Shown in pieces: positions 46,400 through 55,752 of a stretch of DNA of 64,000 nucleotides. Every line of letters starts with the position of its first letter. Positions within the stretch are counted from its first letter, which is position 1. A program made the translations under genes and the position numbers. Source of the DNA: Woeseia oceani (GTDB lineage Bacteria; Pseudomonadota; Gammaproteobacteria; Steroidobacterales; Woeseiaceae); assembly GCF_001677435.1 (NCBI RefSeq), contig NZ_CP016268.1, positions 1,415,001 through 1,479,000 of the forward strand. The letters are read 5' to 3'. Below the pieces are notes generated by a model. The model did not search any database. It was given only the letters and a program-made list of their open reading frames with translations, and was not told the DNA's origin.

Positions 46400-49300
46400 A
46401 TGTCACGACGACTTAATCGTTCATGGATCTTGCTTGTCTGTTTATTGACGAGCGAGGTCTGGGCCCTCGGCCTCGGTGACATACGATTAAATTCAGCGCT
46501 CAATGAACCGCTTCGGGCAGAGATACAGCTGCTGTCCGCGACGCCGGAAGAGTTGCAGAACCTCAAGATCAACCTGGCCTCTGCGGAGGCCTTTGAACGT
46601 TACGGTATCGATCGGCCGTTGTATCTGTCGCGACTGGTTTTCAGCGTGCAGCAGAATGCCTCGGGCCATGTCGTCCGGGTTACCTCCAATGATCCGGTAA
46701 CCGAACCTTTCGTGACTTTCCTGGTGGAAGCCGAGTGGTCTCAGGGTCGCCTGCTGCGTGAATACACCGTGCTGCTTGATCCGCCCACGTTTGCACCACC
46801 ACCAGCGACAGCGAGTACAGAAACGGTTTCGGCCCCGCGCCAGGCGGCTCAAACCGATCGTGGTCGCATTGATCGTCCGGCCACACCAACGCCGCGGCAG
46901 TCAACCGCATCGTCAGCTGCCCGGTCTGACCAAAATGACAGTTTCGCCACCACGGCAGGTGGGGACTATCAGGTACGTCGTGGCGATACCTTGTGGCGCA
47001 TTGCCGAGCAAGTACGTACGGACAATCGTCTGAGCATGAACCAGACGATGCTGGCGATTTACCAAGCCAATCCCGATGCTTTCGCGGGCAATATAAATGT
47101 GTTGCGTGCGAATGCCCGATTGCGGATTCCCAGCGCCGACGAAATTTTCCGTATCAGCCGCGGCAACGCACTCAGCGAAATACAGCGCCAGAATCAGGCC
47201 TGGGACGGTGACGCGACAAGCGCCGCACCGCAAACAACACTGACACTGGTACCACCGGATGGCGAGCAGCGTCCGTACCAGGGCGCGACCAGTGGCAGCG
47301 ATGCGGCGACCGGCGCCGCAAACGCGGCTGCCCAGCAACGAATTCGCCAACTTGAGGAGCGGGTAAGTCAGCAGGAGTCTTTGCTGAATGTGCGCGACAA
47401 TGAGCTTGCCGAGCTGCGCTCAGAATTGACCCGGCTGCGCGAAGAACGCGCGGCGGCTGCCAATGCCAGCGACATGACCGAGCCGGCAGTTGAGCCGGAG
47501 GCTGCCCCTGAAGATCCTGCGGCAGAAATCTTTGTGGACGATGCGGAGGTGGCGGATTCGGCCACCGACCAGCCGGCAATCGAGAGTGAACCCGCAGAGG
47601 TTGCGGAACCGGCAGCGCCGCCAGCACCGCGTGTCAGCACGATCAGTCGCCAGGAGCCGGGGCTGGTCGATAAAATCATCGGTGCATTGACCGGTATATG
47701 GGGCATGATCGGCGCCGCATTGCTGATCGTCCTGGGTATTTTGGTCTGGTTCGCACGCCGCGCCAGTGGCGGTAGTGACGACGCAGATTCCACCGGTGTC
47801 TGGGATGCGCTGGACGCTGAAGATGAAGTCGACAGCGAGTCGCTGGCGTCTACGGAGCGACTGCGTGCCATGGCCCGTGACGACGACAGTTCGATCGTCG
47901 TGGTGGAGCAGCAAGGCGGTGATACTATCGCCGGCGAACCGACAGGCGACACGGTTGAATCGCCAGGATTGCATGAGACAGCCGACCCGGCTGCACCGGT
48001 ATCACTTGAAGACACGTTCTCCAGCGAAACTGCAATTAATCTTGATCAGTCGGATCCGGTTGCCGAAGCCGATTTCCACATGGCCTACGGTCTGTACGAT
48101 CAGGCCGCCGATCTGATTAACGGTGCGCTGGCTGTTGAGCCGCAGCGTACCGATCTGCTGGCCAAGTTGAGCGAGATCTATTTCGTCTGGGGCAACAGGG
48201 ACGGTTTCGTCGACGCCGCGACCCGTCTGGATGCGGCGCTGGGTGACGGCGATCGTGGTGTCTGGGACAAGATCGTCATTATGGGGCAGCAGATTGCCTC
48301 CGATCACGACATGTTCTCGAACGCGAGTACTGCGGGCGCTACTCGCGAAGTTGATTTGGATTTCGAGTCCAGCGGCGATGACGATGCAGCGCTCGACATA
48401 GATTTCGCCGGCGGTGGCCCTGACGGCGCATTCAGTGATGTCATCGATCTGGGCGACGGCGATAGCGATCAAGACGATGGCCTGTTTGGCTCGTCGTCTG
48501 ACGACGACAACGCGCTGGACTTCAGTTTTGACGATGAAGTTGATACGGGTGCATCGATAACTCAGGCGATGCCTGAGGGTGACGATGATGCGACCGTGGA
48601 ATCGCCGACGCTTGAATCGCCGACCGTTGAACAAACCGCCATTCGTGACGAAGCGGACAGCACCGATGGTACTTCACGGCTGCCGTCTCTTGCGGGTCTC
48701 GATGACCTCGATCTTGGCAGTCCTTCTGGCGATGCGACCGCTGAAATTGATTTGGATGACCTTGGTCTGGATCTGGATGGGCTCACCGATGATTTCGGTG
48801 ACGATGATGCGACGGGTAACCGGCTGGTCGACGACGAGCTTATAGAGACCGGCAGCAATCCAATGCTCGATATTGGCGAAGAGACGGGTACCGATATCGA
48901 TGTCACTGTCGAGAACAATCTGCTGGATGCTACGGGTGAGACCCAGGTATTGCCGGACGATTTCGCCATCGAAACGTCAACCAATATCGCGGCACAACTT
49001 GACGACGATGATGCAACGATGTTGGCGCCCGGTATGAGCTCAGCTGACGAACCCGACTTTGACTTTGCCAAGACAGAGGCTTTGCCGTCGGATTCTTTCG
49101 ATGACTCATCGCTGGATGCGACGACCGAATCACCGGGCTTGGCTGGCAGCACGGATATGGACCTGGATCTTGATGATCTGACCGCGGCGCTGAAGCTGAG
49201 CGAAGCGGGCGATACCGTCGAGCAGTTGCGCGATGATGCGACAGTCGAGCAACCGCGAATTGGCGGTAGCGATTTCGATGCAGATATCGACTTTGATCTG

Positions 49301-49531
49301 GGCCTGGGTGGCGACGATCCGACCCAGGCACTGGGGCCGGACGACGTATCGGACGAATTGCAGGAAGCGCGCACGATGACGGAGGTCGGTACCAAACTTG
49401 ATTTGGCCCGGGCCTATGTCGATATGGGTGATCCAAGCGGCGCGCGCAATATTCTTGACGAAGTGCTGGAAGAAGGCGACGAGTCACAACGTCAGCAGGC
49501 ACAGCAGTTGCTGGACTCGTTACCCAGCTAG
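46400..49531 (+). CDS. fimV: FimV, polar LysM membrane protein
   Basis: About 1043 residues. Order: signal peptide or anchor ending V-W-A, the FimV N-terminal domain (G-D-I-R-L-N-S-A-L-N-E-P-L-R-A-E-I), a LysM domain (Y-Q-V-R-R-G-D-T-L-W), a coiled coil (L-E-E-R-V-S-Q-Q-E, L-A-E-L-R-S-E-L), one transmembrane segment (W-G-M-I-G-A-A-L-L-I), a long Asp-rich cytoplasmic part, and the C-terminal FimV domain (G-T-K-L-D-L-A-R-A-Y-V-D-M-G-D). The ATG at 46400 follows GGAG; an upstream in-frame codon at 46358 is rejected. The protein is a polar organiser of type IV pili and chemotaxis in Pseudomonas. It is followed by a strong terminator. Confidence 0.94.
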   Translation: MSRRLNRSWILLVCLLTSEVWALGLGDIRLNSALNEPLRAEIQLLSATPEELQNLKINLASAEAFERYGIDRPLYLSRLVFSVQQNASGHVVRVTSNDPVTEPFVTFLVEAEWSQGRLLREYTVLLDPPTFAPPPATASTETVSAPRQAAQTDRGRIDRPATPTPRQSTASSAARSDQNDSFATTAGGDYQVRRGDTLWRIAEQVRTDNRLSMNQTMLAIYQANPDAFAGNINVLRANARLRIPSADEIFRISRGNALSEIQRQNQAWDGDATSAAPQTTLTLVPPDGEQRPYQGATSGSDAATGAANAAAQQRIRQLEERVSQQESLLNVRDNELAELRSELTRLREERAAAANASDMTEPAVEPEAAPEDPAAEIFVDDAEVADSATDQPAIESEPAEVAEPAAPPAPRVSTISRQEPGLVDKIIGALTGIWGMIGAALLIVLGILVWFARRASGGSDDADSTGVWDALDAEDEVDSESLASTERLRAMARDDDSSIVVVEQQGGDTIAGEPTGDTVESPGLHETADPAAPVSLEDTFSSETAINLDQSDPVAEADFHMAYGLYDQAADLINGALAVEPQRTDLLAKLSEIYFVWGNRDGFVDAATRLDAALGDGDRGVWDKIVIMGQQIASDHDMFSNASTAGATREVDLDFESSGDDDAALDIDFAGGGPDGAFSDVIDLGDGDSDQDDGLFGSSSDDDNALDFSFDDEVDTGASITQAMPEGDDDATVESPTLESPTVEQTAIRDEADSTDGTSRLPSLAGLDDLDLGSPSGDATAEIDLDDLGLDLDGLTDDFGDDDATGNRLVDDELIETGSNPMLDIGEETGTDIDVTVENNLLDATGETQVLPDDFAIETSTNIAAQLDDDDATMLAPGMSSADEPDFDFAKTEALPSDSFDDSSLDATTESPGLAGSTDMDLDLDDLTAALKLSEAGDTVEQLRDDATVEQPRIGGSDFDADIDFDLGLGGDDPTQALGPDDVSDELQEARTMTEVGTKLDLARAYVDMGDPSGARNILDEVLEEGDESQRQQAQQLLDSLPS

Positions 49532-49550
49532 CCGCAGGGCAGACACAACG

Positions 49551-49591
49551 ACGCCAGGTCTTGCGTATACGCATGCCTGGCGTTTTTTTTT
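49551..49591 (+). terminator. Intrinsic terminator after fimV
   Basis: ACGCCAGG (49551-49558) pairs with CCTGGCGT (49576-49583). The inside is itself nearly self-paired around TGCGTATACGCA. Eight or nine T residues follow. This is a textbook Rho-independent terminator, 19 bases after the fimV stop. Confidence 0.93.
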
Positions 49592-49655
49592 GGCAAAGCG
49601 CAGAACATAAGGTCTGCGACACTGTTAGCACTAACTAGCTCAGGGTATTCCGATC

Positions 49656-50444
49656 TTGCGTATCGCGATGGGTATTGAGTACGACGGAACAGCCTATAAC
49701 GGCTGGCAACGTCAACGTACCGGTCTGGGCGTTCAGGAGCTTGTCGAAAAGGCCTTGAGCAAGGTTGCCAATGAAGCTATTGAGACGACCTGCGCGGGCC
49801 GAACTGATACTGGCGTGCATGCGACCGGGCAGGTTGTGCATTTTGATACCTCCGCCGAGCGTGAAAGTCGTGGCTGGTTGCTGGGAGCCAACAGCAGTCT
49901 GCCGAACGATGTCAACGTTGTCTGGGTACAAGCCGTTAGCGACGATTTTCACGCACGCTACACAGCGACCGGGCGACGTTACCGATACCTCATCCTGAAT
50001 CGTTTGGTCCGTTCGTCATTGTTCCGCCACCGGGCCTGGTGGGTATACCGTCCGCTGGATGTGGCGCGGATGTCGGCGGCGGCCTTGCAGCTCATCGGGG
50101 AACACGATTTTTCGGCCTTTCGGGCTGCCGGATGTCAGGCGCGGACGGCGGTTCGGGAAGTTAGCAGTTTGCGTATTCATCGCCACTCGGACTGGCTTAT
50201 GATCGACATTGCGGCCAATGCCTTTTTGCAGCACATGGTTCGAAATATCAGTGGGTTACTGGTCGAAATAGGCACGGGCGATCGTGATCCGGCCTGGGCG
50301 ACCGAGGTGCTGGAGAGCAGGGACAGGACCTGTGGCGGTGTAGCGGCGCCAGCGCACGGTTTGAGCCTGGTCGGTGTTGAGTACCCGGCTGAATTCGGTC
50401 TGCCGGTACCGCCAACCCCTGTGCTGTTTCCAGGTGCCGATTAG
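49656..50444 (+). CDS. truA: tRNA pseudouridine(38-40) synthase
   Basis: A 262-residue pseudouridine synthase for positions 38-40 of the tRNA anticodon arm. The catalytic Asp is in C-A-G-R-T-D-T-G-V-H-A; A-M-G-I-E-Y-D-G-T-A-Y-N-G-W-Q-R-Q is at the N-terminus. The start is TTG, with AGGG upstream; an ATG at 49668 is the alternative. In Pseudomonas trpF lies between truA and accD, but here only 88 bases do. Confidence 0.95.
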   Translation: MRIAMGIEYDGTAYNGWQRQRTGLGVQELVEKALSKVANEAIETTCAGRTDTGVHATGQVVHFDTSAERESRGWLLGANSSLPNDVNVVWVQAVSDDFHARYTATGRRYRYLILNRLVRSSLFRHRAWWVYRPLDVARMSAAALQLIGEHDFSAFRAAGCQARTAVREVSSLRIHRHSDWLMIDIAANAFLQHMVRNISGLLVEIGTGDRDPAWATEVLESRDRTCGGVAAPAHGLSLVGVEYPAEFGLPVPPTPVLFPGAD

Positions 50445-50532
50445 CTTGTCGAGCTGGACCCTTATTTTATTTGTTAGAAACACTGCAAACGGAATTCTCC
50501 CTTGACGTTCAATTCGTTTATGATGCGAAGCC

Positions 50533-51396
50533 ATGAGCTGGTTTGAAAAATTAATGCCGTCCCGGATCAGTACCGAGAAGCGTACTCGCTCGGTGCCGCA
50601 GGGTATCTGGATCAAATGTCCGCAATGCGACGCTCAGTTGTACCGTACTGAGCTCGAACGCAATCTCATGGTGTGTCCGAAGTGTGAATACCACATGCGT
50701 ATCGGCGCACGTGACCGGCTGGAATATTTTCTGGATCCGGACTCGCTGAAAGAAATCGGTGGAAATCTTGAGCCGATGGACCCGTTGAAGTTCCGGGATA
50801 GCAAAAAGTACCGGGACCGTCTCAGCCAGGCACAAAAGAAAACGGGCGAAAAAGACGCTCTGATCGCCGCAAGTGGCACCTTGTTTGATCAGCCTGTTGT
50901 TGCGTGTGCATTTGAATTCAGTTTCATGGGTGGCTCCATGGGCTCGGTTGTCGGTGAGCGATTCAGTCGCGCAGCGCGGGTCGCAATGGACAGCAATGCA
51001 CCGTTAATCTGTTTCTCGGCCAGTGGCGGCGCGCGCATGCAAGAAGCACTGTTTTCGCTGCTGCAGATGGCGAAGACCTCCGCGGCGCTGACGATGCTGG
51101 GAGAAAAGGGCGTTCCGTTCATTTCGGTCTTGACCGACCCGACTACGGGTGGTGTCTCGGCGAGTCTCGCTATGCTTGGCGATATCAACATCGCAGAGCC
51201 AAAAGCACTGATTGGCTTTGCCGGTGCACGGGTGATCGAGCAGACAGTGCGGCAAACATTGCCGGAGGGTTTCCAGCGCAGTGAATTTCTCCTCGATCAT
51301 GGTGCGCTCGATATGATCATGGATCGACGCGTGATGCGGGTTGAAATCGCTGACTTGCTGGCCAAGCTGCAAAACCGACCGAATCCCGTCACCTGA
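50533..51396 (+). CDS. accD: Acetyl-CoA carboxylase carboxyltransferase subunit beta
   Basis: A 287-residue carboxyltransferase subunit making malonyl-CoA with AccA. Seen: an N-terminal zinc ribbon C-P-Q-C and C-P-K-C, then [24 protein letters not shown], and T-D-P-T-T-G-G-V. Length as in E. coli. No clear promoter pair is seen in the short truA-accD gap. Confidence 0.96.
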   Translation: MSWFEKLMPSRISTEKRTRSVPQGIWIKCPQCDAQLYRTELERNLMVCPKCEYHMRIGARDRLEYFLDPDSLKEIGGNLEPMDPLKFRDSKKYRDRLSQAQKKTGEKDALIAASGTLFDQPVVACAFEFSFMGGSMGSVVGERFSRAARVAMDSNAPLICFSASGGARMQEALFSLLQMAKTSAALTMLGEKGVPFISVLTDPTTGGVSASLAMLGDINIAEPKALIGFAGARVIEQTVRQTLPEGFQRSEFLLDHGALDMIMDRRVMRVEIADLLAKLQNRPNPVT

Positions 51397-51458
51397 TTCA
51401 CCTGTTTGCCGTCAGGTCGTCGTTTGTGCCGACCCGTATCCCCAGTTGAAGCCGCGGC

Positions 51459-52742
51459 ATGCCAAACTCACAAGACACCGCACCCGTCACTGACTCGCTG
51501 GCCGTTTGGTTGCGCTGGCTTGAGACTTTGTCGGCCCATGAGATCGAGCTGGGGCTCGAGCGCGTACAAACCGTATTGCAACGGCTCGATTTGCCGCGAC
51601 CGAGGCGTGTCCTGCACGTTGCTGGTACCAACGGCAAAGGTTCCACCGTCGCGATGCTTGAAGCCCTCTATCTACAGCGTGGTGATTCCGTCGCCTGTTA
51701 CACGTCACCGCATGTCGTACGCTACAACGAAAGGATGCGTATTCAGGGTCAGGTGCTCGAGGATGCCGAGATTGTTGCCAGTCTGCGTCGCGTTGAAGCT
51801 GTGCGGGACGGTATTCCCCTGACGTATTTCGAATTCGGTACATTGGCGGCTTTCGTCGCATTTGCGCTGCGTCGCGCCGATGTGTGGGTGCTGGAAATCG
51901 GTCTCGGCGGCAGGCTCGACGCTGTGAATGCTCTGGATCCGGATGCTGCGGTGATCACTAATATTTCACTCGACCATTGCGACTGGCTGGGGCCGGATAC
52001 CGAATCCATTGCCCGCGAGAAGGCCGGTGTAATGCGCCGCGGTATTCCTGTCGTGTATGCCGCCGCACAACCGCCGGCGGCCATTGTCCGTATCGCTGAA
52101 GAATTGGCAGCCCGGCTGTACGTTGCGGGTCGTGACTACGAAGTGTCGGCGGAGGGGGGCAGCTGGAGTTATTCCGGCGCAGAGTTCAGCTTCACAGGTC
52201 TGCGCAAGCCTGGGCTGCATGGCCGCTTTCAAATCGACAACGCGGCTGGTGCGTTGACACTGTATACCCTGCTCGAAGGCGTCATCGATCCCGCAACGGT
52301 TGACCGCGCGTTTGCTCGCTTGCGTTTGCAAGGACGAATGCAGCGTATCGATACAACAAGGCATTGGCTGCTTGACGTTGCTCACAACCCGGGTGCGGCG
52401 CAAGTGCTGGCGGCGACGCTGCGCGAGGAATACCCGGGTCGGCGGCTGATTTTTGTCATGGGAGTCCTTGCGGATAAAGACCTGGCCGGGATTCTGCAAC
52501 CGGTTGTGGCGCTGGCCGATGCGTGGATCGCGGTAACCCCCGCAAATCCACGTGCGCTGCCAGCGTCAGCGCTGGCAGCGCGAATTGCCAATGTCGCCAA
52601 CATACCCTGTCGGATCGCGAATTCGGTTGCAGAGGGCCTAGGCATCGCCGAACGCATCGCTGGCGATGACGACCTGGTGGTGGTAACCGGCTCGTTCTTT
52701 ACCGTCGGTCCAGCAACCGAGGTCCTCGTGCCCGCTGCCTGA
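51459..52742 (+). CDS. folC: Bifunctional folylpolyglutamate/dihydrofolate synthase
   Basis: A 427-residue Mur-ligase-like enzyme that makes dihydrofolate and adds glutamates to folates. Seen: P-loop G-T-N-G-K-G-S-T, then Y-T-S-P-H, E-I-G-L-G-G-R-L-D-A-V-N and L-D-V-A-H-N-P. The accD-folC pair and the following dedD, cvpA, purF match the E. coli and Pseudomonas order. Confidence 0.95.
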   Translation: MPNSQDTAPVTDSLAVWLRWLETLSAHEIELGLERVQTVLQRLDLPRPRRVLHVAGTNGKGSTVAMLEALYLQRGDSVACYTSPHVVRYNERMRIQGQVLEDAEIVASLRRVEAVRDGIPLTYFEFGTLAAFVAFALRRADVWVLEIGLGGRLDAVNALDPDAAVITNISLDHCDWLGPDTESIAREKAGVMRRGIPVVYAAAQPPAAIVRIAEELAARLYVAGRDYEVSAEGGSWSYSGAEFSFTGLRKPGLHGRFQIDNAAGALTLYTLLEGVIDPATVDRAFARLRLQGRMQRIDTTRHWLLDVAHNPGAAQVLAATLREEYPGRRLIFVMGVLADKDLAGILQPVVALADAWIAVTPANPRALPASALAARIANVANIPCRIANSVAEGLGIAERIAGDDDLVVVTGSFFTVGPATEVLVPAA

Positions 52743-52792
52743 TGCTGGGCTATACTCGCGACCATCGCAAACCGGGAAATGTTGACGCAGCA

Positions 52793-53446
52793 ATGGATCG
52801 AGCACTGAAAGAACGCGTATTAGGCGCAATCGTACTGGTGGTTTTTATCGTGCTGGTAGTCCCGGTATTCCTGGACGGCCCGGTCGACGATGCTGAAGTC
52901 GTTAGTGAAACAGTTTTGCTGCCAGGCCAAAACGGTGTAAGCGGTCAGGAGCGAAAGCGCCAGACCATTGTGCTCGAGCGCGATCGTAATGAGCCTGTGC
53001 CGGGCGCAGTGTCCAATGTGCCGGACATGGCTGCTGAGGAGCCGTCGACGAGCGCCGCAGAACCGGTTGCCACTGCAACGCCAGCGGTTGAGCCGCCGCC
53101 GAAGAAGTTGCCGGCAACGGTTGTCGATGAGCCTCAGCCTTCCCGTGAGGAAGCCCCGGCGCCGGTTGTCGAGACGCAGAGCAGTGCGCCGGAACCAGCG
53201 GCGCAATCCAGCACCGGTATGTGGGCGGTGCAACTTGGAAGCTTCTCCAACAAAGCGAACGCAGAACGGCTGGCGGCATCGCTGCGCAGCCAGGGGTATG
53301 CCGCTTTCCTGAGTCAGCTCAGTAGCTCCGGCACGCAGTTGCACAGGGTGCGCATTGGCCCGCAGAAAGACCGCGAGAGCGCAGAGGCGGTCGCGAAACG
53401 GCTGGCCGCCGAAGGCCAGAATGGTCAGGTCGTGCCGCATCCATGA
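52793..53446 (+). CDS. dedD: DedD-like SPOR-domain protein
   Basis: About 217 residues: a short N-terminal cytoplasmic tail, one transmembrane segment (V-L-G-A-I-V-L-V-V-F-I-V-L-V-V-P, residues about 9-24), a Pro/Ala-rich linker, and a C-terminal SPOR domain (W-A-V-Q-L-G-S-F-S-N-K-A-N-A-E) that binds denuded peptidoglycan at the septum. ATG 52793 gives the usual family start; ATG 52742, overlapping the folC stop, would add 17 residues. Confidence 0.9.
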   Translation: MDRALKERVLGAIVLVVFIVLVVPVFLDGPVDDAEVVSETVLLPGQNGVSGQERKRQTIVLERDRNEPVPGAVSNVPDMAAEEPSTSAAEPVATATPAVEPPPKKLPATVVDEPQPSREEAPAPVVETQSSAPEPAAQSSTGMWAVQLGSFSNKANAERLAASLRSQGYAAFLSQLSSSGTQLHRVRIGPQKDRESAEAVAKRLAAEGQNGQVVPHP

Positions 53447-53545
53447 GGCACGGAAATCGAACGTCCCACGCTCGGACCGTTCTGCTAGAATCGTCGCCAG
53501 TTCGCCCCTGACTGTGCCACTCCTCGCCCAAAGTGCTCATACCTG

Positions 53546-54097
53546 ATGCCTGTAGCCGACATAGTTATCGCCGTCGCCGTTGTAATCTCGATCGTCGTTG
53601 GTTTTGCCCGTGGCTTCGTCAAGGAAGCCATTTCCGTCGCGTCACTACTGGTCGCTATCTGGGCCGCATTCAACATAGGGCCGCATGCCGCAACATTGAG
53701 CGCAGACTGGCTGAGTTCCAGTGCGATGCAGCTCTGGTTCGGTCGCGCCCTGATTTTTATCGTCGTCTTGGCAGTCGGTGGCCTGGTCGGGTGGGGCGTC
53801 GCGAAACTGGTGCGCTTGTCCGTGCTCAGCGGCATGGACCGGATGTTGGGAATGGGCTTTGGATTTTGCCGGGGCGTGGTGCTGGTCGCGGTGTTCATCA
53901 TTGGCGGACAATATGCCAGTTTTGATCAGGACAACTGGTGGCGCGAATCCCGTTTTATTCCTTACGCGAGCCAGGTATCAGACTGGCTGCGGGTAATGGC
54001 GCCGAAAGGCATGGAATTGTTGCAACAACAGCCCGGGCTACAGCAATCGTTGCCCATGGATTTGTCACAAACACTGACCAGAGAGAGGCCTGAGTAA
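53546..54097 (+). CDS. cvpA: CvpA family membrane protein
   Basis: A 183-residue protein with four hydrophobic segments (about residues 3-20, 25-42, 65-85, 100-120) and G-F-A-R-G-F-V-K-E in the first loop. It matches CvpA, named for colicin V production, whose molecular role remains unclear. It is 5 bases before purF, the E. coli order. Confidence 0.92.
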   Translation: MPVADIVIAVAVVISIVVGFARGFVKEAISVASLLVAIWAAFNIGPHAATLSADWLSSSAMQLWFGRALIFIVVLAVGGLVGWGVAKLVRLSVLSGMDRMLGMGFGFCRGVVLVAVFIIGGQYASFDQDNWWRESRFIPYASQVSDWLRVMAPKGMELLQQQPGLQQSLPMDLSQTLTRERPE

Positions 54098-54102
54098 CGG
54101 CT

Positions 54103-55653
54103 ATGTGCGGAATTGTAGGAATGGTCGCTGCTCGGCCGGTAAATCAAAGTATCTATGATGCACTGACAGTCTTGCAGCACCGGGGGCAGGATGCTGCCGG
54201 TATTGCAACCTCCGGGCCCGATGGCTTGCGGGTACGCAAGAGCAATGGTCTGGTCAGGGATGTCTTCCACCAGCGGCACATGCTGCACCTGACCGGCAAT
54301 GTCGGCATGGGGCACGTCCGCTACCCGACAGCCGGCGGGGCACACACTGCGGAAGCGCAGCCGTTTTATGTGAATTCACCGTACGGCATCTGCCTGGCTC
54401 ACAATGGCAATTTGACCAACTACAAAGAACTTGCCGATTTATTGACCCGAGAGGATCGGCGGCACCTCAATACTGGCTCTGATTCAGAAGTCTTGCTGAA
54501 TGTATTTGCTCACGAGTTGCAGGGGCGGACAACCGGACGTGCCACGCCCGATCAGATATTTGATGCAGTTGCCGCGGTGCATGAGCGATGTTCGGGTGGC
54601 TATGCGGTTGTGGCGATGATCATTGGTCACGGTATCGTTGCGTTTCGCGACCCGAATGGTATCCGGCCACTGGTTATCGGCAAGCGCGAAACCGACAAAG
54701 GAACTGAATACATGGTCGCCTCCGAAAGTGTGGCGTTCGATATTCTGTCATTCGAGCGCGTACGCGATGTGCGTCCGGGCGAGGCCGTTTACATTGAGGA
54801 GGGCGGCGTACTGCACAGTCGCGAGTACTCGGGCGAGGTGCATCACACCCCGTGTATTTTCGAATTTGTGTACTTTGCCCGGCCGGACTCAATCATCGAC
54901 GAGCTGTCTGTGTACAAGGCACGTTTGCGCATGGGCGAGCAGCTTGCCGGTCAGATTGTCCGCGAATGGCCGGATCACGACATAGACGTTGTGATTCCTA
55001 TTCCTGACACGAGCCGGACGGCGGCCGTGCAGGTCGCGCATCACCTGGGCGCAAAGTACCGCGAAGGGTTTATCAAGAACCGTTACGTGGGCCGCACGTT
55101 CATCATGCCCGGGCAGGCTGAGCGGACTCAGTCTGTGCGCCGCAAGCTGAACGCAATCGATCTCGAATTCCGCGGCAAGAACGTGCTGTTGGTTGACGAC
55201 TCAATTGTCCGTGGCACCACATCGGGACAAATAATTCGCATGGCGCGAGACGCGGGCGCGCGCAAAGTGTACTTCGCTTCCGCCGCGCCACCGGTGCGTT
55301 ACCCGAATGTCTACGGCATTGACATGCCGGCGGCGAGTGAGTTGATCGCGAATGGCCGTAGCGATCAGGAAATTTGTGATCTCATCGGCGCCGACCGTTT
55401 GATCTACCAGAATCTGGATGGCCTGATACGTTCCGTTCGGCACGACAACTCGGCAATCACTGAGTTCGATACCTCGTGTTTCTCGGGAGAGTACGTTACG
55501 GGAGATGTCAGTCCCGAATACCTGCGCGCGCTGGAAGCGCAACGCAGCGATACCGCGAAATCCCATGCCGCCGCCGCGTTGATGGCGGGCGCCGGCAACC
55601 CCGGCGACGGCACTTCGACGCCTGGGACTACCGACACCGCCGTCGGGATGTAA
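54103..55653 (+). CDS. purF: Amidophosphoribosyltransferase
   Basis: A 516-residue first enzyme of purine synthesis. It starts M-C-G-I-V-G-M, so Cys2 is the glutaminase nucleophile after Met removal and there is no propeptide, as in E. coli. The PRPP-binding loop is in [13 protein letters not shown]. The C-terminal tail is Ala/Gly/Thr-rich. purL is also in this window but 40 kb away. Confidence 0.97.
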   Translation: MCGIVGMVAARPVNQSIYDALTVLQHRGQDAAGIATSGPDGLRVRKSNGLVRDVFHQRHMLHLTGNVGMGHVRYPTAGGAHTAEAQPFYVNSPYGICLAHNGNLTNYKELADLLTREDRRHLNTGSDSEVLLNVFAHELQGRTTGRATPDQIFDAVAAVHERCSGGYAVVAMIIGHGIVAFRDPNGIRPLVIGKRETDKGTEYMVASESVAFDILSFERVRDVRPGEAVYIEEGGVLHSREYSGEVHHTPCIFEFVYFARPDSIIDELSVYKARLRMGEQLAGQIVREWPDHDIDVVIPIPDTSRTAAVQVAHHLGAKYREGFIKNRYVGRTFIMPGQAERTQSVRRKLNAIDLEFRGKNVLLVDDSIVRGTTSGQIIRMARDAGARKVYFASAAPPVRYPNVYGIDMPAASELIANGRSDQEICDLIGADRLIYQNLDGLIRSVRHDNSAITEFDTSCFSGEYVTGDVSPEYLRALEAQRSDTAKSHAAAALMAGAGNPGDGTSTPGTTDTAVGM

Positions 55654-55752
55654 TTGCACCGATCCGCCGATTGGCGAGGCATCTCGCGATGTTCGGCGCC
55701 AAACTGCGGAGCGTCGCCCGCATCTGGTCATTTTCGTGGATAATTGGCAGGC

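Noticed and set aside
48562-49395. 277-residue Ser-rich frame antisense to fimV
   Set aside because: Serine runs arise from the Asp/GAT-rich fimV repeats read backwards.
50502-50524. Possible accD promoter TTGACG ... TATGAT
   Set aside because: Only 11 bases separate the two boxes, too short for a sigma-70 promoter.
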